Below the pieces are notes generated by a model. The model was given only the letters and a program-made list of their open reading frames with translations. It did no database searches and had not been told where the DNA came from. A stretch of DNA of 64,000 bases from Trichomonas vaginalis G3 (taxonomy: Eukaryota; Parabasalia; Trichomonadida; Trichomonadidae). The DNA lies in assembly GCF_026262505.1 (NCBI RefSeq), contig NC_067204.1:3753797-3817796 (forward strand). Reading direction: 5' to 3'. Positions 33,588 through 43,934 of this stretch are shown here, piece by piece. Positions within the stretch are counted from its first letter, which is position 1. Every line of letters starts with the position of its first letter. A program made the position numbers and the translations under genes.

Positions 33588-35192
33588 TCAAGAAGAATCA
33601 GTATTTTCTTCAGTTTGTTCTTCTTCGTTATTAGTTTCTTGGTTCTCAGTTGATTGTACATCTTCAGAAACCTGGTTCTCTTCTTCAGCGACCGAATGAT
33701 TTGCTTCTTCTTCCTCGTTTTGTTCCTCATTTCTTACAGGAGATTTCGGTTGTTCCTCCTGTTCTTCTGGTTCATTATTTGTTGTTTCATCCTGGTTATC
33801 CAGTTCAGAAATGTCTTTTACGAATAATCCCTGAGATTTCATCAATCTGAATATTTCCTTCATGGCGCGTGCTTGTTTAGGAGCGAAGGACACTGCTATT
33901 TCAGCAGTCATCTTCCCTCTAAATATAAATTCTCGTATAAGTAAATCTTTCTGCTTCAAAAATTCAATGGAAGACAAACCAAAGTTCAAACAAAGGGCGT
34001 TTTCAGCTGGAGAAAGGAGCTGCTTGTCGTGGGATGACTTGTATTCCTGGGATTCGACCTTTTGAGCTGCTTCCCGGTTCCATTTTTCGATTGCTGATGG
34101 AGTTAGTTTGTCATCTTTGTTTAATTGCTCTAATGCGTTGAACATGAGGCCTTCTTCGCGGGAAACAACACCATTTTCCCACCATGTATGCAACATGTTT
34201 AGGTTTCGCTTCAAAGCAATCTCTTTTTCTAATGAAATTGCAAATTCTTTTAATTCATCTTTAGGAATCACTTGTGCGAGACATAATAACTGTTCTTCAA
34301 AGGCTCTATTCTCTTTGGTTTGTGGTCCGAAGCCTTTAAATTCATCATTTAGTAGATTATAGTCGAGTGCAAATTTAATTCGCTCTTCACGAGCTTCTAC
34401 GATATCGCTGTATGTCCGTAATGCATTTAGCTTCTCCATAAATGCAGCTTCGTTGTTTTCGTCCGCTGAAAATGTAATTCCGTAAATTCCTTGTTCTGCA
34501 TCTGTTTGGAATTCAATTTCGAACTCATTTCTGTTCGGCATCCAGCCTGCAAACTCTGCTGGTGTAGTTCGTTCCCGTTTATTATGTTCAGCTAAGTTCC
34601 TTTCTGCTGCTATTGAAGGTAATGAATCTTGAGGGTCTGTACAAAAATCAGGTGGTGGCGGAATTTCTGCTTTAGGTTGTATTTCTTTTGGTGGCATTGG
34701 CGCATTTTCGTTGTCTATGAAGATTTGAAGATAATGTGCTTTGCATTGTTCGGCTGACTTAGTTTTGAGTAAGTTTGAGACATCTTGCCAATTTCCGAAT
34801 CCACATTTTTGAAGTGCATTGAAAAATAAGCTTTCTTCTTCGCCAGTCCAATCTTCCGCGTAAATTGGAGGGAGACATGGCTCCACAACAATGAATGTAT
34901 GCGTTCTGAGATGATTTTGTGATTCGCTGCCGATGCCAAAGCATTCCATGCATTGATTAAATCCTTTGCATTTTGTACATTTTACATAAATTTCGCTTGA
35001 AATGTCTCTATGACATGTAGAGCATGTTCTTCCTATACTAGATATTTCATCACCAACATTTAGCCGCTTATTTCGTTCAGCGGCTAGATGTGAGGGTGAT
35101 TTTAGATGTAGCAAAGGAAAAAAGTGAATTATTTTCCTTTGTATTGTACATTTTAGCAATCTCAAAGAGTTAGAAAATTCATTCGAAATCAA
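33588..35192 (-). CDS. ADA2: Ada2-type transcriptional adaptor (ZZ-SANT-SWIRM)
   Basis: Ada2 is the adaptor that couples Gcn5 acetyltransferase to nucleosomes in SAGA-type complexes. Visible domains, numbered from 35192: ZZ zinc finger at 57-98 (CSTC, CTKC, CMEC, HLRTH); SANT/Myb at 113-158 (DWTGEEESLFFNALQKCGFG, then NW); the Ada2-specific middle (AGWMPNRNEFEIEFQTDAEQ at about 215); and a C-terminal SWIRM-like domain at about 390-465 (LSPAENALCLNFGLSSIEFL). A Glu-rich tail of ~60 residues follows, an unusual addition. The 5' end is odd. The open frame has no ATG before the ZZ finger, and 35190-35192 is TTG. ATGs at 35151 and 35059 are in another frame. A small intron or an N-terminal frame change is needed, or the start is non-ATG. 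Confidence 0.85.
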   Translation of the reverse strand: MISNEFSNSLRLLKCTIQRKIIHFFPLLHLKSPSHLAAERNKRLNVGDEISSIGRTCSTCHRDISSEIYVKCTKCKGFNQCMECFGIGSESQNHLRTHTFIVVEPCLPPIYAEDWTGEEESLFFNALQKCGFGNWQDVSNLLKTKSAEQCKAHYLQIFIDNENAPMPPKEIQPKAEIPPPPDFCTDPQDSLPSIAAERNLAEHNKRERTTPAEFAGWMPNRNEFEIEFQTDAEQGIYGITFSADENNEAAFMEKLNALRTYSDIVEAREERIKFALDYNLLNDEFKGFGPQTKENRAFEEQLLCLAQVIPKDELKEFAISLEKEIALKRNLNMLHTWWENGVVSREEGLMFNALEQLNKDDKLTPSAIEKWNREAAQKVESQEYKSSHDKQLLSPAENALCLNFGLSSIEFLKQKDLLIREFIFRGKMTAEIAVSFAPKQARAMKEIFRLMKSQGLFVKDISELDNQDETTNNEPEEQEEQPKSPVRNEEQNEEEEANHSVAEEENQVSEDVQSTENQETNNEEEQTEENTDSS

Positions 35193-35321
35193 TTTATCTT
35201 CGAATTTTTTTGATAATCAAATTTGAATCCTATCTAAATATCAAAATATAATAGAAAATACATTTACAGAAGTATATTTTAATAATAAAACATGTTTTAT
35301 GATATCAATAACAAAAAAAAT

Positions 35322-36104
35322 CTATTTTTGGTTCTGAAAATCGTATTTCTCTTGAGCTGCAGATATCTTTTGATCCAAAAGATTGATCTGTTCATTGTAA
35401 TCAATGTAATGTGGCTGGCTACGATCTAAAGTATCTAATGTAGATAATAATTCTTCTTGAGATGGCATTTCTTTGTCAACTTCCTCTTTGAAGAATGTAA
35501 TGGCCATTTCGAGTTTGTTTTGTTCGGCATATGCTTTTGCAGAAATATTATTTTTGTTTACTTTGGAATAATCGGCTTCGAATATAATTAAAGTCTTAAA
35601 AATAGTCATGTCATGTAAATGTTCTGCTAAAAATAGTGGAGATTTGTCTGTTTGATTAAAAACATTTGGATCTGCAGAAAATTTAAGGAGAAGAAGTACC
35701 AAATTGTTGTCACCTGAAGATACAGCGATATGTAGTGGTGTATTACCTGTACTTTCGACTTTTCTATTGACAAGAGAAGGTTTATGAGAAAGAAGAATTT
35801 TTGTTATCGAATATGTTCTTGAAGCAACAGCAAAATGTATTGGTTCCCATTGTCCTACTTTCAGTTCAGTATTAGCGCCTAGTGATAATAATTTTTCAAC
35901 AACAAGATCTTGTTTACATAATATAGCATATACAAGAGGAGTTGGATAATTAACTTGTGGTAAGAAAAATTGACCTGGAATTTGAGGAACTGGTGTTGGA
36001 CAAATTAATGCATCATTAATGACATCTGAGTTAATACCAAGCGATTCAATGCCATTTATATCGCCTGTCCTTATACATTCAGCAAATGCATTGTCAAAAT
36101 CCAT
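35322..36104 (-). CDS. Ankyrin-repeat protein, 260 aa
   Basis: The start is placed at the ATG at 36104 (MDFDNAFAECIRTGDINGIE). An in-frame upstream start at 36143 would add 13 basic residues, but the A-rich bases just before 36104 look like leader. It has four to five ankyrin repeats: PTPLVYAILCKQDLVVEKLL, WEPIHFAVASRTYSITKILL, NTPLHIAVSSGDNNLVLLLL, and KSPLFLAEHLHDMTIFKTLI. A short helical, coiled-coil-like tail follows (NEQINLLDQKISAAQEKY). It is not a member of the DUF3447 array and is intact. It shares strand with Ada2, whose open frame begins about 110 bases downstream. Likely a cytosolic protein-binding module; partner unknown. Confidence 0.8.
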   Translation of the reverse strand: MDFDNAFAECIRTGDINGIESLGINSDVINDALICPTPVPQIPGQFFLPQVNYPTPLVYAILCKQDLVVEKLLSLGANTELKVGQWEPIHFAVASRTYSITKILLSHKPSLVNRKVESTGNTPLHIAVSSGDNNLVLLLLKFSADPNVFNQTDKSPLFLAEHLHDMTIFKTLIIFEADYSKVNKNNISAKAYAEQNKLEMAITFFKEEVDKEMPSQEELLSTLDTLDRSQPHYIDYNEQINLLDQKISAAQEKYDFQNQK

Positions 36105-36905
36105 TTTTTTGGAACTGTCAATTTTTTTAGAAATGAAAATCAAATCAATGAATTCTTAATAGGTTTGGATGTTCAATTTCAAGTACTTCAAATTTTTTGT
36201 TTAAAATTCAGGATGAGAGGAAATTCAATTCATTCTACGCAAGATTGAAAGGAGAGACTACATTAAAGCATCATAATACAGCAATGCACCACTATTCAAG
36301 CAATTCATTATATAATTGAGTTCATGAACTTTCAACAATAGAGTGAGATGCCATAATTTATGTCATCATTCCATATGGAACAGTGTTACATGCTGAATTG
36401 AAAGCTTCTTGCTCTGCTGTTTTAACAATATCTAATATTAATATTCATAATCATATCAAGATAGACTAAATAATGCAAATTTATGCTTCATAACGCTAGA
36501 ACTTTCTTATATTGAGAGATAAGTGACCTGTTCTATTTCAAAATTTTTTCAAAATCCAGAAAATGAATATTGTTGTAACGATTTTTTGAACAAAAATTTT
36601 CTTTGAAAAATTATTTTTGTAAATTTATAATTGTCTTTTTAATTATCTCATCACACAAAATAAATTTTAAAGAATTAAATTATTAATATTTAATAATATT
36701 CATAATAATTTTAAGTTATTGCACAAACGATAAAAAACCAATAACAATAATAAATTTCCAAAATAATTGAGCTCGAAATCAGCAAATATTGAAAATTTGC
36801 CGTATTAGTCACTATGATTGTTATATTCTCATGCAAAAAAGGAGACAGTCATTTCTCTAAAATTGAGAGCTCTGTTTATTTTTTTAAAACGGACATTTTT
36901 ATTAA
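36105..36905. other. Intergenic, 800 bp, nothing recognised
   Basis: AT-rich spacer between the divergently oriented ankyrin protein and IFT80. A TCATTTCTC initiator-like word is at about 36849, some 55 bases before the IFT80 ATG. No ORF, RNA or repeat is supported. Confidence 0.5.
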
Positions 36906-39179
36906 ATGAAGATTCAAATTCTTTCTAAAACAGAAGCTAGCTCTCTTCCGGGCATCGACGGTATGATAGCTGGAATCTGCAGCGATGACAAAAACTTTTA
37001 CACTGCAGTCGATGCAGGTGCAATTCGCAAATATCCGTTTAATACAGATGACCTTGCACAAACATCAGATGACGTCTTCGTATTCAAGGATTCACATATT
37101 ACATGTATCGACTCTACTCGTGATTCATCAGCTCCAAATACCTTCATTATTGGTTGCTCTGATGGCACATTCCGTCTTTGCTCAACCAATTGGAGAATAG
37201 AAAAAACAGTTAACGCACACAATGGCGGTATCACATGCCTTAAAGTCAATCCTGATGGCTCTTCTATCGCTACAGCTGGTGAAGATGGTCTTGTTAAAAT
37301 CTGGTCAAGAAATGGAAGCCTTAGATCAACACTTGCAAGCTGCGGAAGTGCAATTACAACATTAAATTGGGATTCTACTGGAAAATATATTATGTTTTCA
37401 AATGGTGGCACAGTAACCGTCCGTTCTGCTTCATTTAAGCAGGAGCAGACACAGTTCCGTGCACATCGCCGTTTAATCACATGCAGTGATTGGAATCACG
37501 TTACTAACGAAATTCTTACAGGTGGTGAAGATCGCGTCGCCCGCTTGTTTGATATGGACGGCCGTCCGATTGCTGAAACACATCCATTTGATTACGCTGT
37601 TTCTTCAGTCGCTTTCCTCCCAACATCTCATCTTTGCTTGATCGGAACAGCAAACAGACTTTACTTAACCGATTCAAAGCTCCGCATCCAATTCTCCATC
37701 CCAATCGATGCTGGTGCTGCAATCTGCGCTAATAACGACCAACCTCGCGCTATGGTCGCTGGCGGTGGCACAATCAACCTTATTGCTGCTGTTGGCAAGA
37801 AGATTGTTTACAAGGATTGCGAAGTTATCGCTGATGGACCAAGAAAGCTTACAGTTTACGATCTTAAAAACGGATTATCTGAGAACTTGCAGTTCAACGA
37901 ATCCGTCGCAGATTTCACAATCGGCTTCAACAACCTTATCGTAAATACACAAACAAAGCTTCAAATCTATAAATTTGGTTCTTGGACAGCTCCTCTTATC
38001 GTAGAGATCAAGGAGCCAGCAAAGACAATTGCCCAATCCGCAACAATGTTCGTATACGTTTCTTCATCAGGAGCTCAAATCTACGGCTACGATGGACGTG
38101 TTATTTCTCGTATTACAGAACCAAGCATCAAATGGGAATTAGTATCATCCCAGATGATCGCTTGCTCACCATGCATCGTCTGCGTTGTTTCACCAGATGA
38201 TCGTAAGAAGGTTTTCGCATTCAGCTCATCATCCGGCCAACCAACATCTGGAGAGCCACTTGTCCACCCAAGTGAAGTCAGAAATATTACAACAAACCAA
38301 GCCGCACTCCTCGCAAAGGCTCGTTTCGGATTTACAAATGCAAATGGAGATTTAACAATTTGCAGATTCGTTACAACCAATCCACGTCAACCACCAACAA
38401 TAGAAACACAGAAACTTGCTAACTTCGTTGACGAATTCAGCTGGCATACAGTACATGATGTTATTGTTGCCAGAAGCGAAGACAAATTAACAGTTTGGGG
38501 CTGCCCAAGTGCATCCTTCTTCACACCAGAATTACTTCCTAAGCTCAAATTCGAACTTCGTACATTATTCGATACATCCGAGCTTGATAGCTTCGACGGA
38601 ACTCATGCTTTCGTTCGTAGCAAGGAAGGAGCATTCTGTGTTGTCCAGATCAACCCATTCCTCTTAATGCTTCACGAAGCAATTGATATCCAACGTAATT
38701 GGAAAGTTGTTCTCCAAGTTTGCCGTGCAATGAAGGATGAAACTCTTTGGGCAGTTTGTGCTGCATGCGCCGTCCAAGCTGGCGAAATTGATGCCGCACA
38801 AGAAGCTTATGCCGCATTAACAATGATTGACAGAGTTCTCTTCCTCGAAAAGGTCAAGAAGATGAAGGCTCCTGCCGCAAGAAATGCAATGATTGCAGTT
38901 TTGCAGGGCAGAGCTAACGAAGCCGAGGAAATCTTGATTCAGGGCGGATGCATCTTCAGAGCAATTAAGATGAATATCGGCTTGAACAGATGGGACAGTG
39001 CTTACTCTATCGCTAAGAGAACGAACAAGTTCTTGGAAGTAGTGGCTGCTTACAGAACAAAGTTCTTGAAGGATATGGGTCTTGAAGAAACAGATCCAAA
39101 CTTCCAGAAACTTGGTCAGGTTGACTTAGAGAGCGTTAGACATATTATTAATGATGAAAAGGCCAAAGAAACTGCTTGA
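36906..39179 (+). CDS. IFT80: Intraflagellar transport protein 80 (IFT-B complex)
   Basis: A 757-residue WD40/TPR-like protein (human IFT80 has 777), a core IFT-B subunit needed to build flagella; trichomonads have several. The first WD40 propeller spans about residues 1-290, with GEDGLVKIWSRNGSLRSTLA at 125-144. This is closely like the matching IFT80 segment ([20 protein letters not shown], from memory). A second propeller follows to about 560. The C-terminal ~170 residues are Ala-rich helices (WAVCAACAVQAGEIDAAQEA) that in the family mediate dimerisation and binding. The frame is unbroken. Third codon positions become more C-rich toward the 3' half, suggesting good expression. The gene stands alone on the plus strand. 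Confidence 0.92.
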   Translation: MKIQILSKTEASSLPGIDGMIAGICSDDKNFYTAVDAGAIRKYPFNTDDLAQTSDDVFVFKDSHITCIDSTRDSSAPNTFIIGCSDGTFRLCSTNWRIEKTVNAHNGGITCLKVNPDGSSIATAGEDGLVKIWSRNGSLRSTLASCGSAITTLNWDSTGKYIMFSNGGTVTVRSASFKQEQTQFRAHRRLITCSDWNHVTNEILTGGEDRVARLFDMDGRPIAETHPFDYAVSSVAFLPTSHLCLIGTANRLYLTDSKLRIQFSIPIDAGAAICANNDQPRAMVAGGGTINLIAAVGKKIVYKDCEVIADGPRKLTVYDLKNGLSENLQFNESVADFTIGFNNLIVNTQTKLQIYKFGSWTAPLIVEIKEPAKTIAQSATMFVYVSSSGAQIYGYDGRVISRITEPSIKWELVSSQMIACSPCIVCVVSPDDRKKVFAFSSSSGQPTSGEPLVHPSEVRNITTNQAALLAKARFGFTNANGDLTICRFVTTNPRQPPTIETQKLANFVDEFSWHTVHDVIVARSEDKLTVWGCPSASFFTPELLPKLKFELRTLFDTSELDSFDGTHAFVRSKEGAFCVVQINPFLLMLHEAIDIQRNWKVVLQVCRAMKDETLWAVCAACAVQAGEIDAAQEAYAALTMIDRVLFLEKVKKMKAPAARNAMIAVLQGRANEAEEILIQGGCIFRAIKMNIGLNRWDSAYSIAKRTNKFLEVVAAYRTKFLKDMGLEETDPNFQKLGQVDLESVRHIINDEKAKETA

Positions 39180-39522
39180 ATTTAATTTTTTTAAACATTT
39201 TTTAAGGTATTTTTATAATAGATATATTTACATGTTTCTTTCCATTAAATTATATTTCTTCGTGACTCTGAGAATTCCAATCTTTGCAAATTTTTGAATA
39301 TTCTTTTTTTCCTATTATTTTTAGTTGGATTTCATTCAAACATATCTTTTTTGAGAATGTTTTTGATCAATTTACATGCAAAATAGAGAATATGACAACA
39401 ATATTGGATTTTTCTTTCTTATTGTCTAAATATAGCATGAAATTGATAAAAAGCTTACCTCATATATACTTCCTTTGGAAAACTGCTGCTTTTGGTTCAT
39501 TTTTTTTTTCGGGAGTTGTTTC

Positions 39523-40032
39523 ATGACATTTAATCCAATAGCTGAAATCAATGCTGCAAAAGATAACATATTATCAAGTATATCAGCACTTAGTTTTGTA
39601 ATAGATACAGGCTTGGATCAAATAGAACGCTATTTATTTTCATATGAAATAAATCGTCGAATACAATCAAGAATTTCAAACAATAACATTTACCTAAAGG
39701 GGAAAAATATTGATATGCTAAAGATTAAAAACAAATTATTAGATAACATCAAATTAAATTCGGAACCACCAAAACCAGTGGCTGAAATCAAAAAAGAACC
39801 AAAAGAAATCGCTCCAAAAGTAGAAGAACCAAAGAAAATACCAATAAAACCAGTAGAAACTAAAAAACCGGAAATTCAATTGACTAAAGAAGAATTAGAC
39901 CGCATTAAAAAGCTCGAAGAATTTTTGGGAAGCGAAAATATTGAACTAAAAGAAATTAAAAAGTTTCAAGTTCCTGAAAACTATGATCCCTCAGAATTTT
40001 ACAATATTGCGATGGAATTCCTCAATAAGTAA
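39523..40032 (+). CDS. Lys/Pro-rich protein, 169 aa, unknown function
   Basis: The start at 39523 is preferred to an in-frame ATG at 39475, because a TCATTTTT initiator at 39497-39504 lies between them, 24 bases before 39523. The N-terminal half looks helical (NAAKDNILSSISALSFVID), the middle is Lys/Pro/Glu-rich (residues ~80-125) and likely disordered, and the C-terminus is helical (LTKEELDRIKKLEEFLGSEN). No family is recognised. Confidence 0.6.
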   Translation: MTFNPIAEINAAKDNILSSISALSFVIDTGLDQIERYLFSYEINRRIQSRISNNNIYLKGKNIDMLKIKNKLLDNIKLNSEPPKPVAEIKKEPKEIAPKVEEPKKIPIKPVETKKPEIQLTKEELDRIKKLEEFLGSENIELKEIKKFQVPENYDPSEFYNIAMEFLNK

Positions 40033-40813
40033 GCATATATAGCCATCCGTATTACTTATTTTACTCAAATGGTCGCCAAAAGAGAGAAAATTAATCATTC
40101 GCAAAGCTTTTTTTACTTAAATAACGATTTCGCATTGTATCTCAAAGGGGATCACTGTTGTAAACTTGATTTGGCAACACAGACAAAATTAATGGTCAAA
40201 TCAATTTCATATTTATATTTAACGGATTTTAGAAATAGTTCACTAACTAAATGACGTTTCACAACCATCAACTTGATTGTCATCGCATATTTTACTTTTA
40301 AATATCTTTATAAAAAGATATAGACAAAACTGTTTAAAGTAGTAAAAATTTAATATGTTTAATTAGTTGACATTTTTAAAATATAGCTTAGCTGAAAATA
40401 AATCTATTCATTTTCATTTGTAACTTTAAATCTTTATCAATTTCAATCTCCTTGATGTGTAGATTCAATTCTGTGTTGAAATTTGATTATACTTCTTGAA
40501 TTTAATCCATTTACTTAAAACATTTATGTAGAAAATGTGCCAACTACTAAATTTTGAAATTTTGCTTCAAAACTCCTTTATATTATTCTTGTTTAACATT
40601 GTTGATACAACTTATGTCATAAAAATTCTTAGAAATACGTTTATCTCTATAAAATACATATTAAATGGTTAAATATCTCCTTCATCTCAAAGAAGGATAG
40701 ATAGTTTTAGGATTTATGAGTGAAAAACATAAAAACAACATATAATTTATATAAACTTTAATTTCTTTTTATTGATATTATTGAATAAAAAAAAATTAAA
40801 TTTGATTATCGAG
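40033..40813. other. Intergenic, 780 bp, nothing firm
   Basis: A 61-codon frame at 40069-40254 starts with ATG soon after the previous gene, but has no recognisable features. I do not call it. The rest is AT-rich spacer lying between the 3' ends of two convergent genes. Confidence 0.4.
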
Positions 40814-42124
40814 TTAATAACAATAGTTAAATAATAACTGTGAAACAAAATAGAGCGGATCAGTTGGGAATGAGTGATGTGTCTCTGTGCTGCATCCGTA
40901 ATCGAATGCGACGTTCACAAGACCGCAGCATTCGTAGATTCTCTGTTTCGTCGGAAAACCAGCGACCACTGCATCGCGTTCCATACTTCCATCTTCAAAT
41001 GGAATCTGCGCACCAACGTGTTGGCCAATTGGACATGGATTTCTTGATGTCGACAATTTCTGACAAACAGGGCATATATAGATGCAGATTTTATTCCACA
41101 TCTCTCTTAGTGTCGATTCGTACTTAGCGCGCTGTTCTTTTCCTGGTTCTGACTGAAGACCAAATAACATGAACATTCTGTTCTTAGATGGATACAATGG
41201 CTGGTCCATTTCTTTGACAATAGCAATATCTGTATCATTTTCTGCATCAATTGTGTGCGCTTGCTTAAAATTATAATTCAAAACTTCATTGAACGTACAA
41301 ATCATCTTTTCGCAATGTTTGAAGATATTCATTGCAAAGTCTAACTGATTTCTGATGGTTTGAGCTGGAATCTTGCAGTATTCTGCGAATGTGAGTTCAA
41401 CTTGTTTTCCATTGTAGTAAAACAGGACAGGGAGGTCTGCAAACAGCATGAGAGTGTATATTTTCCTCTCGGTAAGGAAGTCTTTGTTCGTAAGAGCCTT
41501 TTCTTTCTTTGATTGGTTGGTTGCAAAACATTCAACCAAATAAATGGCAATTGGAAGGTCAACTCTCAATTTGCATTCTGTAAATTTGGTTATTTTTGGT
41601 ATTTCTTCTTTATAAAGTAGCAATTGTTGGCATAAATCGCATCTAAATTCAGGAATATCAAATGGAGAAACGTAATTGTCTGGGCCACGTGGCTGCGGAA
41701 GAGCCATGTTAAGATATTTGTATGCACGAAGTTTTCTATGTGGATCAATGACGTCATAAATGGCATCAAAGAGATCTTTATCATCAATGTCCGAAATTGG
41801 CTCATTAATTTTAAATTTTGTATCACCGTAGCGTCCACCGATTGAATAATTGACTGAATATGTAAATTTCTTTTGACCAATATTAAATCTACCTAATTGC
41901 TCACATCCAATACTGAATTTTGTACCACCTGTAGAAATAGAAACTATTTCAGCAACAAGTGGTGGCAATTTCATTGTAATGATTTGTGAATCACGAATAT
42001 GCTCGAAATGGACATAATTTCTGCATTTATCGTAGATAACTTGAGCCTTCTCCATATCTAATCTCCTTTCAAAAGAGATTCTGTTCTGTTCAGGAGTCAG
42101 CATCGGGTTTTGATATTGATCCAT
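40814..42124 (-). CDS. Cys-rich, probably zinc-binding protein, 436 aa, unknown
   Basis: The start is set at the ATG at 42124 rather than 42178, since TCATAA (initiator-like) lies about ten bases upstream of 42124. The N-terminal third is mixed alpha/beta, CDLC is at residues 162-165, and a helical middle follows. A C-terminal cluster holds CPVC (351-354), C364, H369, CC (399-400), C411 and H416-H417. The tail pattern, CPVC then CPIGQH then ECCG then GCSTETHH, looks like a compact zinc fold. I do not know the family. The gene is intact. Confidence 0.7.
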   Translation of the reverse strand: MDQYQNPMLTPEQNRISFERRLDMEKAQVIYDKCRNYVHFEHIRDSQIITMKLPPLVAEIVSISTGGTKFSIGCEQLGRFNIGQKKFTYSVNYSIGGRYGDTKFKINEPISDIDDKDLFDAIYDVIDPHRKLRAYKYLNMALPQPRGPDNYVSPFDIPEFRCDLCQQLLLYKEEIPKITKFTECKLRVDLPIAIYLVECFATNQSKKEKALTNKDFLTERKIYTLMLFADLPVLFYYNGKQVELTFAEYCKIPAQTIRNQLDFAMNIFKHCEKMICTFNEVLNYNFKQAHTIDAENDTDIAIVKEMDQPLYPSKNRMFMLFGLQSEPGKEQRAKYESTLREMWNKICIYICPVCQKLSTSRNPCPIGQHVGAQIPFEDGSMERDAVVAGFPTKQRIYECCGLVNVAFDYGCSTETHHSFPTDPLYFVSQLLFNYCY

Positions 42125-42820
42125 TTTTTTTATGACATTCGAAATCACATGGATATATAAAATATCTCTGTAAATCAAGCATGAAAACGAATGAGCTTAG
42201 TATTTTTAAATAATAGCTATCATTGTTCATATTTCATATCCTTTTTCAATAAGATTTCGCTTTAATCGGTGGAATCTTAATCTAATTAATGAGTTTGCTT
42301 GATTGGTTAACGCTTGCCTTATGGTTTAGGAAATCTTAGAATTGCTTAAAATTGATGTACTATATTGGAATATTGAATGAGCAAATTTACTAAAAATTCA
42401 TAATAAAGAAAATGCTTTTATATTAAACATACAATTATGTAAATAAACAGAAATATCTCAATTGAGCTAATAAATCACCTAATTCTGGTATTTTACATAA
42501 CAAGAAAGAAATTATTGATCAAATCATATATGATGTCGTTATGAATGGAATAGATATAAAGAAATGTGATAAGGAATTTCGAAATGTAAGAAAATTGTTG
42601 GATTTATAATACGTGCTACTAAATATTATTACAAACAATCACATGGTAATGAAGATAATAGTTTTGAATGATAGTCTTAATTGGAAAGATACCAAAAAAT
42701 TCATTTGGTAATTGCTAAAGATGGATAATCATGATTCATTAAAGAAATCGGAAGAAAAGCTCCTTTATTTTGTATAAGAGCTTATAATATAAAGTTTCTA
42801 ATTTTGCAAATGTTGCGAAC
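42125..42820. other. Intergenic, possibly a gene relic
   Basis: No complete gene. The plus strand at about 42505-42620 reads ~35 protein-like codons (MNGIDIKKCDKEFRNVRKLL) ending at a stop. This could be a decayed gene fragment. The target duplication of the next element (TTGCGAAC) closes the stretch at 42813-42820. Confidence 0.3.
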
Positions 42821-43881
42821 AGAGGTATGCTGACTACCATTGATACAGGCCAAATGCCACCAAATTTTGAATATAGCTTCTATGCATGCTTGTGAGCAAT
42901 GTTTGTATGAACATGCAAGAAAAACTATCGGCCAATTTTGAGGAAAATGCATTAGTAATTTGCATATATTTTATACTCAGATTATTTTTGCCATTTTTGA
43001 ATTTTTTAAATATTTACATATTCAGCTGATTTATTCGAATTATGAATCGGCAAAAACTAATTATTTTAAGTTCTAAAATAATATTAATGCTTAAATCTCA
43101 TATATTACAATAATGAATAAAAATATTATATTAATTATCATGAAGTATGATTGAAATTAAACCCTTCAGATTGTCATCCGATGTTTATAATAATCTCACA
43201 TATCTTGCATGTTTTAATAATACTTTCTCAATGAGCGAATAAATGATGAGTTAATACAAATCAATTAGACTTTCTGAGCAAAAAAATCTAAATTAAATAA
43301 ATGTGTGAACTATTTACTAGTATTAAGATAATTTATTCCTAATAATAAAAAAAATAAAATAATAATTTTATAAGACATACTAAATAGTTAAACATTATGC
43401 ATACCATGATGCTACAAATCATTATCGTATTATTAATTTTGCTATTTTGAATAAGTCAGTAATTGAATATACGGGTAACTTTTTTTTGGCTGATAGTTTT
43501 TAAATAAATCTATTCTAAAGGTGATACTTACAATGAATCTATATGTTTTATAGCTATTACAAGGAAAACCACCTGTACAAAAAAAAGTTAATAATTTAGG
43601 ATTTTAACATATACGTTTGAGTAATCTCCCATGCGAGTTTCTTAATGCTATGGAGTTTCCGTAAAGATGAAGGAATAATAACATATATGATAATAAATTT
43701 GATAAATCTTTTGTATAAAAGCGAAAACATCTATATTGTTACGATCGAAAACATAATATATGAAGTGCTTTTTCGAATGACTTTACTTGTTTCTAAAATA
43801 ATGTTATGTTTGGCTCTAGACGTGGCCATTAAAAATGACGTTAAGAGAAAAAATTAACCTTATTCCAGTCAGCATACCTCT
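42821..43881. mobile_element. hAT-like MITE, 1.06 kb
   Basis: The ends are perfect 15-bp inverted repeats, AGAGGTATGCTGACT (42821-42835 and, inverted, 43867-43881). They are flanked directly by the exact 8-mer TTGCGAAC (42813-42820, 43882-43889). An 8-bp duplication of the form nTnnnnAn is the signature of hAT transposases. The interior is AT-rich with no transposase, so the element is non-autonomous. It ends about 50 bases before the discoidin-domain frame. Confidence 0.75.
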
Positions 43882-43934
43882 TTGCGAACATTTTTTGACA
43901 AATCAATTTGTGATTTTTTAATTTGAAAACATAA

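Noticed and set aside
40069-40254. 61-codon ORF after the 169-aa gene
   Set aside because: Short, no initiator-like sequence at a sensible distance, and no protein features.
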